64,000 nucleotides of DNA from Acanthochlamys bracteata. Its lineage: Eukaryota > Streptophyta > Magnoliopsida > Pandanales > Velloziaceae. Location of the stretch: positions 5,115,489 through 5,179,488 of the forward strand of contig CM034144.1 in the NCBI GenBank assembly GCA_019914995.1. The letters are read 5' to 3'. The notes below the pieces were generated by a model. The model had not been told where the DNA came from. It did not search any database and was given only the letters and a program-made list of their open reading frames with translations. A program made the translations under genes and the position numbers. Positions 22,813 to 35,887 of this stretch are shown here, piece after piece. How positions within the stretch are numbered: the stretch's first letter is position 1; each line of letters opens with the position of its first letter.

Positions 22813-23293
22813 TGTCACATATATAGATTTTAGCTTGGCTTATGTGGCACTTAGTCACACTCTCTTGTCAACTAAGTCAGGTTTGCTTTGAAAATACCTA
22901 TCAATGATAGCCAAAAAACTTTTGTGGCTAAAGGGAAGGTAAAAAAGAAACAACACTAAAAGGAGGTTTTTGAAGGAAAGCTTTTATATAGTGTAGCTTG
23001 ATTACAAGTATTAGATGTAGTGTACAAGTGAAGACTTCTCCTTTCTATTTACAAGTTATCCACCTTCTCAACGAGCAATGGAGATTATTTTGATCGAACG
23101 ATAGAAATTACTTCTCTAGAATGATTAGAAAATATATCTTACAGAGTAATTTATACCTCCCAAAATCTCTAAAGTAGCTATTGTATATCTTAATTGTTCA
23201 AGGTAATCTGAACTACTATAGAATGGGCTATATAAGCCACTTTACCAAGAAAACAAAATATAGGGAGAGAAGCTAAATAGGCATCCAGTGACA
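22813..23293 (-). repeat. 5' LTR of the gypsy-like element
   Basis: Homologous to 17140-17619, starting TGT and ending GTGACA. Directly to its left on the minus strand no standard tRNA primer site is readable (the sequence is GTTGATAAAATATCC), probably because of mutation. Confidence 0.8.
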
Positions 23294-24519
23294 ACTACTA
23301 GAAGCAACAATGGAAGATGAGATACTCACAGGTGATCTCAGAAAGGGTTAATACACTTGTGGAAGGACAAAGAAGCATGGAGATACGAAGGATCGACTGC
23401 AAATCTTTACTAGAAACTTGCACAAGAAGTGGAGACATGTTTTAAAACAGCCGCAACAAAAAATTGACTTAATGAGGATGGCTTCCTCATGACACTTCCT
23501 ACCATCCTCACTATTATTCACCAACTAACTTCCTCATCTTTCAGTTGATATTTTTTGACACACTCCTCCATACCAAAACTTCCTCATTTTACCACGATTT
23601 TAATGATTTCCGTGAGTTCTTTTCCAATTAATTTCTATTGGAAGGAAGGGCTTTTTATAAAATTGTCAATATCAACATTCGTCTGTCTTCTTCATTCGGC
23701 CGCCGTTTCTTGCCCTGACTTCAATTTTCTCTTCAGATCGGAGAAGAACTTCTCCAATTCGCCTAATCCACCGTCTTCTAAATCGATGTCTCGCAACTCA
23801 GAACTTGTGAAATTTTGTAATTCGATTAGATCTTGTCTATGGCATCGTTTGTGATCGCTGGAGTTTGATTTTCATGCTTCTTCGCCGCCCGATCCAGATC
23901 CAACCGTGACCACATCATAGCCATCGTGGCACACCTTCCTTCCCATGCAAGGTCACTCTCCAAATGCCCATCCCAATTTACACTTCTCTCTATCAATCTG
24001 TTGGTTGATTTAATTGGGTTTGCTTTTGTTGTGAACATGTAATGTGATAATATTATGTAACTGCATGCAGGGTTTGCTTGGTTATTAGTTGATTAACTCT
24101 ACTTTCTACTATGAAGTATTAAAGTTAATTTCAGTTTGTGTGGATGAATGAAAAGGTTTCTGATGAGGAACTGAGGATTGGTTATGTTGTGCTACTTAAC
24201 ATTCTGATGTTCTTAATTGCTATAATGGATTTTTTTTCCTCACTGTTGATGTTTCTGATAATTGATTTGTGTGTTTCTTCTCATGTTGTTAATTTTATGT
24301 ACTCCATATGTGTTCTTATCGCACCTTTTTTATGTGAAGTTCAATATATGTATTAATTAGTTGGGTGTTTATATATATGAGAAATGAATGAACAAAATTT
24401 TCTGTTTTAATTATGGTTTTGGATGAATTTTATTTTTTGCTCTAATTTTTTGTTTAAATAACTTTTGATTTTAGAGGTTTCTGGGGAGGGCATGCTCTGT
24501 AAGTGTTGACCTTAGTGAA
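23294..24519. other. Intergenic, with one exon-like GC-richer block
   Basis: 23690-24040 has the composition of a plant 5' exon or leader (CT-rich, then codon-like sequence) but holds no frame I can assign. A frame at 24138-24356 starts MWMNEKVSDEELRIGYVVLL and turns hydrophobic; it may be a relic exon but is not recognised. This could also be the leader of another transposon. Confidence 0.3.
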
Positions 24520-24995
24520 GGTTGTCAAAATAGAAATTTTAGATAGGATAGTTTCGCTTGACCATAATCGTAAATTAAAATTTTAAAATAAAATCGTAGA
24601 ATTTTACATACTGATAAATTTAATAAATTTTTTTTCAATACATTTAAGGATCTTTTATAAAAGTTTTTCTAATATTTTTTTTAAAAAAAGTTTTAGTACA
24701 TTTAAAAAAATTTAAACTTCTTTTAAATTTTATAAAAAAATTTCTGTATATTTTATAGAAAATTTTTTAAAATTTTATAAAAAACTTTTCAAATATAGTT
24801 AATTACAAATTTTTCTTCAAAAGTTAAATCGTATAAGATTGTAAAAAGATCGGAATTTTACCGATTTTAAAATTTAAATCGGGATCTAGGTGAAATTTTA
24901 TTCAAAAGAAATTTTATTTGAGATCGAGATTGTTTGGGTAAAATAAAATCATAATATCGTAGGATTTTAAATTTTAAATTAGGATTTTGATAATC
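24520..24995. mobile_element. hAT-like MITE candidate, about 476 bp
   Basis: The left end reads GGTTGTCAAAATAGAAATTT and the complement of the right end reads GATTATCAAAATCCTAATTT, a 15/20 inverted match of the GTTGTCAAAATC type seen in plant hAT MITEs (compare the right end at 58201). The interior is AT-rich with repeated AAAATC/GATTTT. No 8-bp duplication could be confirmed. Confidence 0.5.
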
Positions 24996-26401
24996 TTAAC
25001 TGTAGTAGTGGTTCTTTTCATTTACTCTTTGAAGTTTGAACTGGCTTCAAGTTGTTAACCGGAGATCTAACATAAAGGAGAAGAGAAATTAATTAAACTG
25101 TTCTGCTTCTTGTTCGCTTTGAAAATTCGAATTATTACAACAAGCCAACAATACATTTTGTTAACTTCTAAAAGAAGCTTGAACGTTCAAATTATCACAA
25201 TGTTCTAGGGAACATGCAGGATGCAGCATATACAAACAACAACTTCTGTTTGAAAAAGATATTGTCATATATTGAAAAAGTTTGGAGTTATTTTGGTGGT
25301 AAAAGAAATTTACAATAGTTTTTAAAAATATTGTCTAAAATTTTGAACATATTATAAAAAATATTATTAAAAAATAATTGGTATATAAAATATCACGATC
25401 ATCGATTATACAATCCTATTTGAGTTGCAAGATCTTACCTAAAATTTTAATTTTGAGAATTTTGGTCTAAAATGCTCAAATGAGCATCTATCAATCATAT
25501 ACATAAGAGATTTTAGTTTTTGTTTTCTGTTTCAGGGTTATTTTTTCACATTTGAGTTTTGGTTTTCTGTTCCAAGGATCTTAGCACTTTTGGAAACAAA
25601 GGGCAAAACTAAAGAAAAACAAAAACTTCAAGGCGTATGTCACCTAAGGTAAAGTAAGTTCTTAAAAATTAAGTTTATTAAAATTGGGTTAAATTTTTTC
25701 ATTTAATTATAGTAAAAATAAAGTGTTATTTTATGTTTGATCAATTTAAGTAAGTTTGAAAGTAAAATTTTTGGCTCAAAAAAAAAAAAAGTTTCGACTA
25801 AATTGATTGATGCTCACAAGAAAAGAAGAACTTTTGGACCTTCAAAGAAGTTGCTATAGTTTCATTTTCCTGACCCATCTTCCAGAAAATGATAGAAATG
25901 GACGTCTAGACTTTTTGTGATTGCTTAATAATGTGATCATAAGGAAAAGTAACCCAAGTCAATTGCTAATAATTTTATCTTATAAATCTGACTTGATTTA
26001 TTATATAATGAGGCTAATAATAAAACTTTTTAGAACGAAAATTATTTTTATATTTTTTAAAAATAAATTTTATTTCTTACCTCTTATATATATATTTATT
26101 TCTTTATAAACTTATAAAAATATACTAAAAAATATGAAATTAAAAATTAAAAAGTTATTCTGAAAAGTTTACCAAACGTTCCAATTGAGAGTTCGGCGGA
26201 TTCCAATCATGTAACTCACTGCAAATAATTTACGAAGATATAGACACTCTTATCTTATAAACACTCCCATGCATTCTATTTTTACAATCGTTTAATTATT
26301 TAATTAGACTTTTATAATTTCATCAAACGATTGTGGCTGCAAAAGAATTGTTTATATGGAATTGTTGAATTAGAGAAGTATGAAAATATGGTAACTGTCT
26401 A
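24996..26401. other. AT-rich intergenic sequence
   Basis: No gene or repeat structure supported. It contains a 13-base A run near 25778. The frame at 25921-26109 is low-complexity Ile/Phe/Lys from AT-rich DNA. Confidence 0.5.
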
Positions 26402-26665
26402 TAGACTTATTTACCTAAACTTTAAATCACTTTTCTGAAACTCACTTTTAATTTTTAACTTATTTTTAAATTTAAAATAAATATAAAATCTAAACTAAAA
26501 TTTTTCGGTCAAATATTCATTTTTAAAATTAAAATTTTAACTAAAGTTTCATTCAAACTCATGTTTAATATAAAATAAATATAAAAACCCACTTTTCATC
26601 GAACTTATTTTTAATTTCAAATTCACTTTTAAAAAGTGAATTTACTACCAAAATAAACACGTCTA
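26402..26665. mobile_element. MITE with GTTTAC-type ends, copy 2 (about 264 bp)
   Basis: The left end is TAGACTTATTTACCTAAACT and the complement of the right end is TAGACGTGTTTATTTTGGTA. The interior repeats AAACTCACTTTTAAT-like words in both directions, as in the copy at 12835. It is AT-rich and non-coding. Confidence 0.5.
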
Positions 26666-26918
26666 AAGATGGCAATATATAAGCCGATCTAAAAACTTAA
26701 CTCAAAATTGACCCATTTAGTTAACGTTAGGGTTAAAAAATTTGGCCCGTATAAATATATGGATTGAATTAGGATTGAACGAACTTGATTTGATTATTAA
26801 ATGGGTCGACTCGGATCGATCCAAAATTAACCCACAAATCTAAATTGCTATCTCTTGAAAGGATAATTTTTTCTAATTTTTTCCTAACGTATAATAAAAT
26901 TTTGATAATAAAAAAATC

Positions 26919-28306
26919 TGTTGATTCTCCTATAAGATCAACTCAAGAGTGTAGGGGTAAATTGCTGCAGGCAGTGAGCGTTACTATGAAGTTATTATAG
27001 CTATTTATGTTAAAATAAATATGCAAGGAAATTTTATGTGGTACGGCAACTCTTTTTTCTACATCTACGGATGCTCTATCACAAGAGCCAAAATTTTACT
27101 AGACTTTTAACAAGCTACACAAATCAAGAGCAAAATGTTTCACCAAATACACTTACTCTTAAGGCTTTCTTCTCCAAGATAATCCTTCCCAGCTTACTGG
27201 ATAACCTAATCCCCCTGGCTGACAACCTAGCCTTTTTACAAATTCTAAGAGCTTCCTCCAAACTCCGACCGAACTTCTTTACTAAGTGCATCTAGTACTC
27301 TATCACGCGTTTACAAGTGAATTAAGAAAGATAGATTTAAGCACATGATCTATCTCAAAGTAAATAAGTAATATTAAAGTTTTCAGTTGAAATGATCAAA
27401 CTTGTTTCTGAAGATGATGTTTAGTGGTGATCGGGTGCAAGATGAATTTCTCCACTTGAGAGGTTTTGGCTGATGTGGTGCAGATTTGAATTTGAAAATT
27501 TCGCTCAATGTATTATCTCTGTTTTGTAACCTCTCTGTTTCTTATAATGCTTTTTTTCTTGCAGGTGACTAGTTTTTCCTGTTGGAAAGATTAATTTGTT
27601 GGTGTTTCTGGGCAGCGACGAATCTTTAGAGTGAAGATGGGATTTTCTCAGTGGTCAATCAGCTACTCCAAGATTTGTTTTAACTATTCTGGTGCAAGTC
27701 TTTCATCGGCATTAAACTCACCGATGAAGACAATTTGAATCTACTATCTGTGACATTGGGTTATTCCAGCTAAGTTATTTTTTTCAAATTGTCTCCAGCT
27801 GAGTTGGCTTCTCTTTATTTGCTAATACTTGTTAGGTTGATTGCTCTAAACAAGGTGAATTTCAAAAGCTTGACTCTGCTTAGTTGGTTTTTGCTGAGTG
27901 TAGTGGGTCTTCTTCCTTCCTTTTCTTTTTGAATATTGAACTTGATTTTTCTTATGAATAAGAATTATATTTGACTCAATGTTAATCTTATGCAGTGTGA
28001 TTTGCTTCAGTAGTATATGTATCTGTAGTATTTTGAAATAGAAGCTTGAGTAGGATCTTTATTAATGGACTCGATCTTTTATTGTTCGATATGAGAGAAG
28101 ATCTTATATAGTCAGTAGTTGAACAGCTGATTGTTTGGTGACCCATCGACTTTGTATTGACACAGCTTTCTTATTCTCTGTTGGATGTAGAATAAATCAT
28201 TAATTCCTGCATGACTTGATTTGAAATTATCAGTTCATCCTAAATCATAAACCATAATTCTTAATATATTATTATCATCAAAACCAACCTCTGAGAGTTC
28301 CAAACA
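26919..28306 (-). repeat. 3' LTR of the SIRE-like element, 1388 bp
   Basis: Begins TGTTGATTCTCC and ends GTTCCAAACA on the plus strand. It shares both ends with the solo LTR at 44627-46034 and its left half with 35902-36571. Compared with the 5' LTR it has lost about 75 bp after the first 50 bases. Confidence 0.85.
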
Positions 28307-28799
28307 ATATCTCTCTTTTTTATGATGGAAAAATAATTAAAAATTATTTATTTATGTACACTAAGAAAATCTTAATCAAATATATCATTGCTATAACGAT
28401 AATTTTTCTTTCTTATGCAAGTTAAATTATACCTATTCACCTGTGTATAGCTCCCACTTAGCTTATGCATTTTTCTTATACCTGTAATATCAAGTATTGT
28501 GGCCTTTTGGCCAACATAGCGAATGCATGCACACATACACACACTGTACATATAATAATTCTGTCTTCTCTTCCACATTTTGTCATCACAAAAGAAATAT
28601 AAAAGGGTAGGACAATAATAAAAATAGTCTAAATAAACTAAACAGTATATATAATATAGTAAATAAACGAAGAGAGTTAGAACAACCGGAAAGAACAATA
28701 CAAAAGTTTTGACAGATTATAAAATCCAAAAAGAGAAACAGGCAGAAACTTAGTCTTGACAAGCAGCTAAAAGTTTTTGTGACGGGTAAAGATCCTGCA

Positions 28800-30450
28800 T
28801 CTAGGAGGCCTAAGACGTTGGTGTTTGGGTTTGGCAGGAGCTGACTGCGAGAGCACTATAACCTCGTCGCTTGCAGTTGGGGCAGAGATAGAAACATATT
28901 TGTGGACTTTGCGTTTAACTTTTCTAGATCTGAGAGGCAGATTGGAGCTATGTGATGGTTGGGATGATGCGGCTTGGGTAGGAGTAGGACGGGGAATGAT
29001 AGAGATAGGCTGAAGGAGTTCTGGTGGAACTTCCTCTTGAACTGCCTCCAGAATTTGCTCCTAAACTACCTCTGGAATCTATTCCTGTGCTACCTTTGGA
29101 ATTATCATTGGAGCTGCTTCTGGAATTGCATCTGGAGGTATCTCTAAGATAGATGAAGGAATGTCAGCTGTTGCTGCCTTTGAGAACACGAATTCAACTG
29201 GTTCAAAAGGCATTGATTCAAACTGGCTCCTCATCTGCAGCTGGTAGGTTGTTAGTCTCAGTAGTGTGAGCTGTAGTGTCTGGCATATCCGACAGCTCTC
29301 TAGAAGTATGTGTTCTCTTCTATTGATGACTGCTAGCTTTAGAAAGTTGCTTGTCTGGAGAGGCAAGGATACGTGGATACGCAGGATCTTCCTTATCCAT
29401 TTCTTCTCCGTTTGAGTTACATCTGGATGAGCTGAAGCTTCTGCTGCATTAGTCGTTTTCTTTGCTGCACCTTACTTAAGGACATGATCAGGTTAGCATA
29501 TTGCAGCTCTTAGCTCGCTAAATGTTGTATTCAATTATCGAATCTCCTCGTTCTATTTAAGAAGTGCAGTATGGATATTGAGAAAATATTTTTGTAAAGG
29601 AGCCATGACTTGGGTGAGAGTGGGCAGAAGTGAATCACTCTAAACATTGGGAGCTGATTTGGATTCAGCTTCAGTGATTCCTCTAAGAAATTCGACATCT
29701 AATCGGAAGCTCTTGGTCATCTTAGAGCACCCGATTGGCACTGTTTCAAGTTGGCAGATCCTACAGATAATGTGTGAATAAGCAAAATATTTACTATCGG
29801 ACTTGGATACTTTGATCATGTGTTACAACATTACTTCACAGAGGTTGATGTGCAACTTCTTGATCAATCTTTAGAACAGATACACGTCGTAATGGAGATA
29901 ACGTTGCGACTGCCTGATCTAGGTACCAACATCTTTGATACAATACGACAGAGAGCTTTTTGGTAGTAGTGGGAGGTGTGCCGCAGCGTCATACTGTTGC
30001 TATGTAATTATCTCACTGTCTAGAGCCAGCCATAGGTAATTTAATTTGGAGTCATTCACCGGCGGCATCGCGCCCTGTATGGAATGTCCAGCATCATGGA
30101 CATCATTCTCTGTTCAAGATTAATCTCTATACCATTTATCATAATCCAGATCGAGGAATCTCCGGTCTCTTTCAAATTCGCGTAGAATATCAAAATGCAA
30201 TCTTCATAGTACTTCCTAGGCAGGTTGTTGAAATTGATCCAACCTTGAGCTTCAAATAATTCTTCTACCTCTGAGCCAAAATAATTAAAATCATAAAAGC
30301 TTACGGTCACTGGCGGCAAAATAGGGGTTGACAGTCAGCGTTTGTACTATTTGAGTTCCTTCTTTCTTGAAGAACTTTTCAAGCTCATTGTCTGTTGTCT
30401 TGAGTTTTTTAGACTGAGATTTCAAACCTTTCTTTGTCATTGTCGAAGGA
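28800..30450 (-). pseudogene. Extra ORF after pol (plant transposon-protein type)
   Basis: A broken minus-strand reading frame between RNase H and the 3' LTR, starting near 30440 with MTKKGLKSQSKKLK. The best segment (30056-30319) contains FEAQGWINFNN, ILIFYANLKETGDSSIW and a GIEINLEQRMMSMMLDIPY block. This matches the layout of the plant transposon-protein domain found downstream of pol in some LTR elements (FYANL followed by V.G..I..S...I...LGIP). A second conserved-looking block lies near 29690-29890 (LIKKLHINLCEVML, CRICQLETVPIG), and the C-terminal third is Pro/Glu-rich (about 28990-29200). In SIRE elements this place holds the so-called envelope-like ORF. I see no clear transmembrane segment here, so that role is not supported. 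Several stops and frameshifts are present. Confidence 0.6.
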
Positions 30451-30813
30451 GGAGAAAGTTGAGGCTAACTCGAGATCGGAGGTGATGAAATTGCAAACCT
30501 AGGGTTTTGAAAAAGTTTGGTCTGAAAGGTTTCGTGTACGAGAAAATATAGGAGAAGAAGACTCGAGTGAGGAGGTTAGGATGGGTTAGCTGATGACACT
30601 TTAGTTTTATATCGAGTGATATTATACATTTATGATGGGTTAGCTACCTATGATGTGTCATCTAAAAAAAATATTATTCAAACAAGTGTAGTCAGATGTT
30701 AGATGGTTGTCTACGTGCTAATTATAAGACGGAGTAAGTTATATGAGGCATAATCCTAATTCATGACAGATTTTTGAACAGATTTAGACCCTATAGGTTT
30801 ATTAAGCTATCAG

Positions 30814-33800
30814 CTAGTTGATTTTAGTGTCAATAAAATTCAAAATTATGTCGTTGCATTCAACATGTTTTCTAATAAAATAATATCGTAAATCAATGTG
30901 CTTTGTGCGTGAATATTGGATAGGATTTTTAGTTAGCTTAATAGCACTAATGTAACAGAATACAAGTACATTTTTTAAATCAAGGCAAAAATCTAAGAGT
31001 TGTTGTTTAATCCAGAATACCTGAGCACAGCAACTTCCAGCAGCTACGTACTCTGCTTCGGCAGTAGATATAGCTAGTAAAGATTGCTTCCTAGAACACC
31101 ATGATATCAAACAATTTCCTAGGAACTGACAGGAGCCTCTTGTACTATTTTTGTCAAGCTTACATCCACCCAAATCAGCATCAACATAAACATATAAGTT
31201 GAATTCACAACCTCTGGGATAAAATAGTTTAAGTTTTTTAGTTTCAACTAGACATCTAATGATCCGTTTTGCTATGTGGGATTATTTAGGGTCACTTTGA
31301 AATTTTACACATAAGCATGCACTGAATTGAATGTCTGGCCTACTAGCGGTTAAATATAAAAGAGATCCAATCATACATTTATACAATTTTTTATCAACTG
31401 ATTTACTTATTTTATCTTTGTTCAGCTTGCATAAAGTAGATATTGGAGTGCTTATTTACTTACTTTCTTCCAAACTGAATTTTTTGATCAAGTCCTTGAT
31501 GTACTTACTTTTGCTGATGGAGATGCCATTCTTCATTTACTTAATTTGTAACCAAGAAAGTAGTTTAATTCCCCATGAGGCTCATCTCAAATTCTTCCTA
31601 TATTAGTTCAGAAAATTTTCTCCACAATCTTTCATTAGTAGCACAAAAAATTATGTCATCAACATAGATTTGAACAATCAGCATGTTATTTTCTTCCTGC
31701 AGAGTGAATAAGGTTAGATCAATCTTACCTCGGCAGAACTATTTTTCAATCAAAAAGGCACTTAAGCGCTCATACCAAGTCCTGAGAGCTTGTTTCAAAC
31801 TATAGAGAGATTTGCTTAGTTTGTAAACATGATATGGAAAATTAAAGTTTTCAATTAGGAGGTTGTTCAACACTCTTCCTTTAAACAGCTATTTAGAAAT
31901 GCACTTTTAACATCCATTTGGAAGAGTTTAAAATTTTTATGACATGCAAATGCAAGTAGTATTTTGATTGCCTCAAGTCGTGCAACTGAAGTATATGTTT
32001 CATCAAAATCAATTCCTTCTTTTTGATTATATCTTTTAACCACCAACCTAACTTTATTTCTAACGATCTTTTCTTTTTCGTCTATTTTATTTCTTAAAAT
32101 CCATTTAGTTCCTACAATGGATTTATTTTGAGGTTTCTTAACAAGATCCCACATATTGCTTCTTTCAATTTGATTCAACCCTTCTTGCATAGCTATAATC
32201 TAAGAATTTTCTTTTAATGCATCATATATGCATTTAAGTTCAAAATTTGATACAAAGATAAAATATTTCATAAAATTATTTCTGAACTGAGATCTAGTTT
32301 GTATATCTTCGTTTATCTCACCTAATATATTTTTCTGTGGATGGTTAGATCTGTGTTTGAAGGGTCTGAGAATTGGTTCACTGGGTTCTATTTGATCGGG
32401 CAAACTTCTACAGACTTGTTCGTTTTCAGCTATCAATTCAGCTGGTTGTTCGTTGTCTATCTGCTTCTCTGGAATCTGTATTTCGGTTATTGGGAATAAT
32501 TCTTCTTCTTCTGGTCATGTATCTAATTCATGATCTTTCTTGGCCCATTGTTAGTTTCATTGAATATATTATGCACAGATTCTTCAACAGTCATACTTAT
32601 TCTATTAAATACACTATATGCCTTTGAAGTAGAGGAATATCTAAGGAAAATACCTTCATCGCTCTTTGGGTCGTACTTTTCAAGATTATCTTTACCATTA
32701 TTTAGAATAAAGAATTTACAACCAAAGGTTTTTAAATAGGCAATATTGGGGTTCTTCATTTCAGAAGTTCATATGGAGTTTTCTTAAAAAGAGGCCAAAT
32801 GAGTGCTCTATTTATTATATGATATGCTGTGTTTACTATCTTAGCTTAGAAATATTTAGGCAAATTTTGTTCTAATAACATAGTTCTAGCTAGTTTACAA
32901 ACACTCTTATTCTTTCTTTCAACACCATTTTGTTGGGGAGTTCTAAAAGCAGAGAAATTATGGGTTAGATCACTTGCATCACAAAATTCATCAAATAAAA
33001 ATTTTGAAATTTTTTACCATGATCACTCCTAATTGAACAAATGTTAAGGTAAAGTTCTTTTTGTACCCTTTTAAAGAAGCGTGTAAATGATTTAAGTGCA
33101 TCATTTTATAAGCTAAAAAGAAAACCCAGCAAAAGCGTGAATAGTCATCTACAACACTAGACAGTAGTACTTACCTCCCAAGCTTGCAGTTCTAGAGGGT
33201 CCAAATAGGTTCATGTGTAGTAATTCTAGTGGCTTACTAGTTGTAACTGTTTGTTTGGATTTGAATGATGGTTTTGTTTGTTTTTCTTTTGCGCAGGCAT
33301 CACACCTCATCTAGATTGTACTTGGCTTCAAGCAGTCGTTTGTCTAATTTTAGTTTGGATAGTTTTGATAAAATCTTTATACTGAAGTGTCCTAAACGTC
33401 TATGCCACAACCAGCTACTTTCCTGCTGGTTAGCAACAAAATACATTTTATGATTAGAAAAATCATCAATATAAAGTACGTATATATTACCTTCTTTTTT
33501 TTCATTCAGTACTTTTTCTCTAGATGATAAGTTGACAATAGAGCAAGTTTACTTTATAGCCATTGTAACAAAGTTGACTTATATTTATCACATTATGTTT
33601 TAGTCCTTTGACATGTAAAATATTTTCAATGCAGAGTGAAGGGTTACCTATCTTTTCTACACCTATCACTTTGCACTTACTGTTTTCTCCTATAATAATA
33701 TTTCTAATGAATTATTTTTGCAGACTAATGAAGCATCTTTCATTTTTAGTCATATATTTTGAGCACCCGCTGCTCAAGTACCACCTATTATATTTCAGCC

Positions 33801-33990
33801 GAGTTGACTACTCTTCTTTCTGCAAAAAATTTTCAGCGTCTAGGTACCCAAGCTTTTGAGTCCTAGATGGTTAGTATTGTTAATGGTTCTTTTTGGAACC
33901 TATATCATTTTAACTTTATTTGTATTTTTTTAATACCAATATGAATTAATATCTTGACATTTTCTTCCACAATGAAAGCATTTAATAAAT
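30814..33990 (-). pseudogene. Copia pol relic: protease, integrase, RT, RNase H
   Basis: Minus strand. Zinc knuckle CFHCGRKCQDINSYW at about 33940-33985. Protease block WYLSSGCSKYMT at about 33750-33785, where the catalytic Asp of D-S/T-G is Ser. GAG-pre-integrase block near 33290-33450 (RLGHFSIKILSKLSKL). Integrase entry near 33195-33225 (HMNLFGPSRTASLGGKYYCLV). RT from 32190 with [18 protein letters not shown], the [14 protein letters not shown] block and [11 protein letters not shown]. The catalytic YVDD is intact at about 31655-31670 (VQIYVDDIIFC). RNase H is at 30814-31173 (STAEAEYVAAGSCCAQVFW and SRTKHIDLRYYFIR). Frameshifts and stops separate these pieces. Confidence 0.9.
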
Positions 33991-35850
33991 GGAGTTAAAG
34001 AAGAGGATTCATCTATTGTGTAGTCTCTATAGACAATACTCTTTATGTTGTGTGCCCTTACTGTGCATATACCTGTATGGTAGAGGTTTGACCTTCATAT
34101 CTTGTAGATTGTTTATCATGTAATTTCTAGATGAGGGTATAAAACATATTCCTTTTTTGTACGTGTTGTATTGAGCTTCCAGAATTGCATCAAGTTTGTG
34201 CTTAACTTTTATAAATTTTGTTAAAGAGGCTTTTAGATCATGATTCTTGATCTGTAGGTTTTTGTTCTCTTGCTATAGTCTTTGATTTTCCTCTTTCAAC
34301 TTCTTTTCCTTCAGGAACATAGTGTTATAGTCATTCATGAATGGTCTAAAATCTGTTATAGTGTGATACGACAATTTGTCCACTTCTCAGTTTGAAACTT
34401 CATTTAGAAAAAAATCTTCGAGTTCAGCAATCTTTTTTTATCATATTAACACTTGAGGTTTCTATATAGCTTGTGAGTTTACCAGTCTTACGCTCATCTA
34501 ACTTTGCTTGTAACTTTTTATTGATTTGTATAAAACGTTTATTTTCAATATGCAATGCACATAACTTAGTATTCATATAATCATAATCAATATGTCTTTT
34601 ATCGTGTCAAATTTATCCTCTAAGACTATTTTTTAGTGTAAGTATTTCTTTCTTTAAACATTCATCTCATCTTTGAATTTATGCATGCATAATTTCATAA
34701 TTTTGCCGTTTATTTTGGCATGAAGGTATTTTACGTATAGTTCATCAAATACATCTTGCAATTCTTCATTAGAGTCATCATAATCAGTAGAGCTTATCTC
34801 ATTCATGTTGTCATAATCAGCCATCAAGCATAGTTTGACTTCTTCATTTTTCTCTGTCTCAATCTGACTGTTTTCTTATGAGCTCTCATCATCATCACTC
34901 CAAGCAGCCATATCTTGTTTTCTTCGTGTATTTTTGTTTTTGGATCTTCTCAGTTGAAACAGTTTTGTCTTATTTGTCCTCTCCTCTATTGTTCATTCCA
35001 AATTCTCTTTTATTTCTGAGTTTGTTCCTTCTAAGAAAGCTTCTAAATCTTTTGGTTAGTAAAGCAATATCTTCATCAGAGTAAAAATCACTTACTTACT
35101 GATCATTTATTATTGGTGCAATTGCTGTAGTGCATTCATCAGTTTTCTCCAACGATAATTTCTTGGCCGCCAGTTTGCCAATCAGTTCATCCAGAGTCAT
35201 TTGAGGAAAAGTTAGATTTTCTTCAATTGCATATACTTTGGATCCGAAGGTTGGCAGCGCAGTTATCAATATCTTCCATTTTAGCTCTTCTATCTAAAGT
35301 CTTTTTCTAGATTCTTAAAAGGATTTGTGATATTAGTAAATCTATTAAACATTTGAGTAATAAACTCACCTCTGATCATTTTGATTTCATATTCATGCAT
35401 GAGCAGATTTACTTTTGTTTTTTTGACTTGTGTGGTTCCTTCGTGCGTTACACTGATTATGTTGATCCTATATTTTCGTTTGGATCCCATAATTTTTTTG
35501 TTGTGTGATATACACTGATTGTGTAGAATTCGTTTGGATCCAATGCATAGTAGGGAAGCTTCATAGCCATCATTTAGTGATATTAGCTTGTTGTTTTCAT
35601 CTATGTATTAGCTTGCTGTTTTCATCTGTGTATTCACTTTCAATTTTTTGAATTCATATTCCATCTGGATCGACCTTTGTTGGCATAATAAGTCCATCAC
35701 GAATGATCTTTCTGAGTGTAAAATTTTGAGCATAAAAAATGTCATCTTGGTTTTCCAGTAACTATAGTTAGTTCCATCAAAGAGAGGTGGTCTGTTGGAG
35801 GATCTCTCTTCAAAAACTACAGAAATGATGTTAGCTAGAAAGATCTTTTA
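33991..35850 (-). pseudogene. Copia gag relic
   Basis: Minus-strand gag remains between the primer-binding site and the zinc knuckle. The N-terminal block SNRPPLFDGTNYSYWKTKM (about 35755-35810) is the typical copia gag entry. The core VTHEGTTQVKKTKVNLLMHEYE followed by EFITQMFNRFTNITNPFKNL lies at 35290-35490. After that, the long Lys/Glu-rich region toward 34000 is broken by stops. The ATG expected at the start appears to be mutated. Confidence 0.8.
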
Positions 35851-35887
35851 CCTCAAGGTTGTTAGATATATTTTATTTAGCAAGCAT

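Larger units (their letters stand above)
17140..23293 (-). mobile_element. Old Ty3/gypsy-like LTR element, minus strand
   Basis: A 6.15-kb element bounded by two homologous LTRs of about 480 bp. Both start TGT and end GTGACA. The five bases AACTA precede the left end, and ACTA/AACTA follows the right end (overlapping the terminal A), fitting a target-site duplication. The LTRs have diverged by roughly one third by eye, so the insertion is old. A gag relic lies next to the right-hand (5') LTR on the minus strand. Two TRIM elements are nested in the interior. No reverse transcriptase, RNase H or integrase motif was found in the roughly 2.2 kb left over, so it is pol-less, deleted or decayed beyond recognition. 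Confidence 0.8.

Noticed and set aside
28825-29013. Plus-strand open frame MGLAGADCESTITSS...
   Set aside because: It is antisense to the extra ORF of the SIRE-like copia element, and its composition is explained by the Pro/Glu-rich minus-strand coding sequence.
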